This document shows, piece after piece, positions 62,262 through 64,000 of a stretch of DNA of 64,000 nt. The DNA comes from Bartonella raoultii (GTDB lineage Bacteria; Pseudomonadota; Alphaproteobacteria; Rhizobiales; Rhizobiaceae): NCBI RefSeq assembly GCF_019659805.1, contig NZ_JAIFRO010000002.1, positions 1 through 64,000 of the forward strand, read 5' to 3'. The position numbers and the translations under genes were made by a program. Position 1 is the stretch's first letter; the number at the start of each line of letters is the position of its first letter. Under the pieces are notes generated by a model that was not told where the DNA came from, ran no database searches, and saw only the letters and a list, made by a program, of their open reading frames with translations.

Positions 62262-62267
62262 CTCCTT
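62262..62267 (-). promoter_or_regulatory. Ribosome binding site that fixes the infC AUU start
   Basis: AAGGAG on the minus strand is 8 bases before ATT (62253) and 26 bases before the first ATG (62235). Only the ATT is at a functional distance. Confidence 0.75.
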
Positions 62268-62424
62268 ATTTTGATTCACTAAAGAACTCATTAATATACA
62301 ATTATGCACAGAAAAACAACTAGAATTCACGTTTTTCATAATTTGCTTTATAACTTTTGAAAGTGATTTGAAGTATAAAAGTTTTTATTTTATAAAAGAG
62401 ATTATTTTATGAAGGAAAAGAAAA

Positions 62425-63207
62425 ATGGACTCAGATATTTCTTGTCAGTTTTTTTCTTTTGAGGATACCGCTCTTGCAGTACGTCATCGTAAAGGTCATT
62501 GCTTTCCTGGTTTAGTATGGCTTTCTGGTTATCAATCTAATATGTTAGGAAACAAAGCGCTACTCGTTGATCATTTTGCTCAAAAAAATGATTTGTCTTG
62601 TTTACGTTTTGATTACTCTGGCCATGGAGAATCGGGAGGTGATTTCTTCCAAGGAACGATTTCACGTTGGGTTAAGGAAAGTTTAGCAGTTTTTGAAACC
62701 TATTGTGAAGGATCACAAGTTTTAATTGCTTCCTCTATGGGGGGGTGGATTGCTTTAAAGCTTGCTATGATGCTTGCACAGAAAAATAAGAAGCTTGCGG
62801 GCATGATTTTAATTGCACCAGCTCCTGATTTTACACAAACATTAGTAGAACCACAGTTAAGGCCGGAAGAACGGAAAATTTTGGAAGAAAAAGGGCGTGT
62901 TGAACGACTTATAGAGCATAATGATGATGAACCGATGCCCTTTACAAAAGCATTTATTGAAGATGGGAGAGATAACTGCGTGATGAAGGGATGCATTGAC
63001 GTTGGCTGTCCTATTCACATTCTCCAAGGGATGGAAGACAATAAGATACCCTATCAGCATACATTAACTTTATTGAATCATTTGCCTTTACATGATGTGA
63101 CATTGACACTCGTTCGTGACGCTGATCATCGTTTTTCGCGTCCACAAGATTTGGAGCTTCTTGAAATGGCTTTGCGGTCATTGATTGACCGAATCCGTGC
63201 AAAATAA
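62425..63207 (+). CDS. Alpha/beta hydrolase
   Basis: A serine hydrolase of 260 residues. The oxyanion region is WLSGYQSNM, the nucleophile elbow is ASSMGGW near residue 98, a likely acid is in GMEDNKIPY, and the histidine is in DADHRFSR near residue 234. The RFDYSGHGESGG segment is typical of the family. It resembles short acyl-thioesterase-type hydrolases (ABHD10-like), but the substrate is unknown. Cytoplasmic; no signal peptide. It is divergent from infC. Confidence 0.83.
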   Translation: MDSDISCQFFSFEDTALAVRHRKGHCFPGLVWLSGYQSNMLGNKALLVDHFAQKNDLSCLRFDYSGHGESGGDFFQGTISRWVKESLAVFETYCEGSQVLIASSMGGWIALKLAMMLAQKNKKLAGMILIAPAPDFTQTLVEPQLRPEERKILEEKGRVERLIEHNDDEPMPFTKAFIEDGRDNCVMKGCIDVGCPIHILQGMEDNKIPYQHTLTLLNHLPLHDVTLTLVRDADHRFSRPQDLELLEMALRSLIDRIRAK

Positions 63208-63240
63208 AGATTAAATTTATAAAAAATAAAGACGTCATAT

Positions 63241-63987
63241 ATGACTGTTTATGAACAGCCTTTTATTTTCTCTAACCACGTTGTACCTTTACGGGTACGG
63301 GAACATAAAAATGCGCGTCGCCTTACATTACGTATTGATGCGCATAAAAGGGAAATTTGTGTAACAACGCCACCAGCAATAAGTTCTTGTTCTGTTCAAA
63401 ATTTTATTGAAAAGCACCGGTCTTGGATTGAGGCACGCCTTTCTCGTATCCAAATTTCTCATGAAGACTTGTATCTCAAAGAGGGAGCGACAATTCCTCT
63501 ATTGGGTGTTGCGCACACCATAAAACATAAAGCAGGACGTGGGATAACAGAAATCGTTGCAGAGAATGTAGGACAAGCGCCTCAAATTATTGTTTATGGT
63601 CAATTAGAATATTTACCAAGACGTGTTGCTGAGGTTTTAAAAAAACAGGCTGCACTCGTTATAACACCGTTGGTGGGATATTATGCAGATAAAGTAGAAC
63701 GTAAGGTAAAATCAATTTGTTATAAAGATACGAAAAGTCGTTGGGGTTCTTGTTCGATATGGGGGCGGCTTTCTTTTTCTTGGCGTCTTGTTATGGCACC
63801 AAAAGAAGTTGTTGAGTATGTTGTAGCACATGAAGTTGCCCACCTTATTGAAATGAATCATGGACCAAAATTTTGGGCTCTTTGTGAAAAACTTTACCCC
63901 AATAGTAAAATGCATCGCACTTGGTTGAAAGAAAATGGTTATAAGTTGCAAGCAATTAATTTTAGCACGTATAAGTTGGAGATATAA
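63241..63987 (+). CDS. YgjP-like (M48/SprT-type) zinc metallopeptidase domain protein
   Basis: A 248-residue protein of the YgjP/DUF45 family. The zinc site is AHEVAHLIEMNHGPKFW near residue 197, with two histidines of HExxH and the third in NHG. The conserved KSRWGSCS lies about 30 residues earlier. The N-terminal half is the family's beta-rich part (RVREHKNARRLTLRID). The substrate is unknown. It starts 33 bases after the hydrolase gene and may be co-transcribed with it. Confidence 0.85.
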   Translation: MTVYEQPFIFSNHVVPLRVREHKNARRLTLRIDAHKREICVTTPPAISSCSVQNFIEKHRSWIEARLSRIQISHEDLYLKEGATIPLLGVAHTIKHKAGRGITEIVAENVGQAPQIIVYGQLEYLPRRVAEVLKKQAALVITPLVGYYADKVERKVKSICYKDTKSRWGSCSIWGRLSFSWRLVMAPKEVVEYVVAHEVAHLIEMNHGPKFWALCEKLYPNSKMHRTWLKENGYKLQAINFSTYKLEI

Positions 63988-64000
63988 AAAGTTTACCATA

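Overview
The window is AT-rich chromosomal DNA of a host-adapted alphaproteobacterium of the Rhizobiales (Hyphomicrobiales), most probably a Bartonella species. The evidence is an invasion-associated-locus-B family protein next to rlmN, a class I (archaeal-type) lysyl-tRNA synthetase, a TsaE-phosphotransferase fusion, a DivL-type tyrosine pseudo-histidine kinase, the rhizobial block ahcY-divL-tsaE-addB-addA-trxA, low GC, and long gene-free gaps where relatives keep genes. The species cannot be fixed from the sequence alone. No tRNA, rRNA, CRISPR array, prophage or insertion sequence was recognised.

Layout. 1-444 is an AT-rich gene-free stretch with DnaA-box-like sites and a full CtrA motif, just upstream of ppsR; this fits the hemE/RP001-type alphaproteobacterial replication origin. 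445-4049 is a compact plus-strand run ppsR-maf-aroE-coaE-dnaQ. 4101-4252 looks like a minus-strand small RNA with C-rich anti-Shine-Dalgarno loops and a strong terminator. polA follows, then a minus-strand group: an endonuclease/phosphatase-fold protein, a Bax-inhibitor-1 protein, lspA, two RNA methyltransferases, lapA and ihfB. 12850-14977 is the lptC-lptA-lptB LPS-export operon. About 1.1 kb of gene-free DNA then precedes ptsN, where relatives carry rpoN and hpf. Next come the IalB-family gene, rlmN, a LysE-family exporter, argG, lysS and prfC.

24866-37596 (minus strand) holds ahcY, divL, tsaE-amgK, addB, addA and trxA, covering the methyl cycle, cell-cycle control, tRNA t6A synthesis with sugar-kinase activity, and double-strand-break repair. 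38141-41429 holds accD-folC and an NDUFA9-like reductase. Then come an EI24/CysZ-like membrane protein, CoaBC with an N-terminal FitA-like ribbon-helix-helix domain, ubiB-ubiE, gyrB, a solute-binding protein, comM, tamA-tamB, an MsbA-like exporter, infC (with an AUU start codon), an alpha/beta hydrolase and a YgjP-type metallopeptidase.

Most of the content is housekeeping. The points of real interest are the RHH-CoaBC fusion, the minus-strand RNA near 4.1-4.25 kb, the AUU-initiated infC, the origin/CtrA/DivL set, and several gaps that look like deletion scars (rpoN-hpf, murU, trpFBA, and a 22-codon MerR-like relic).
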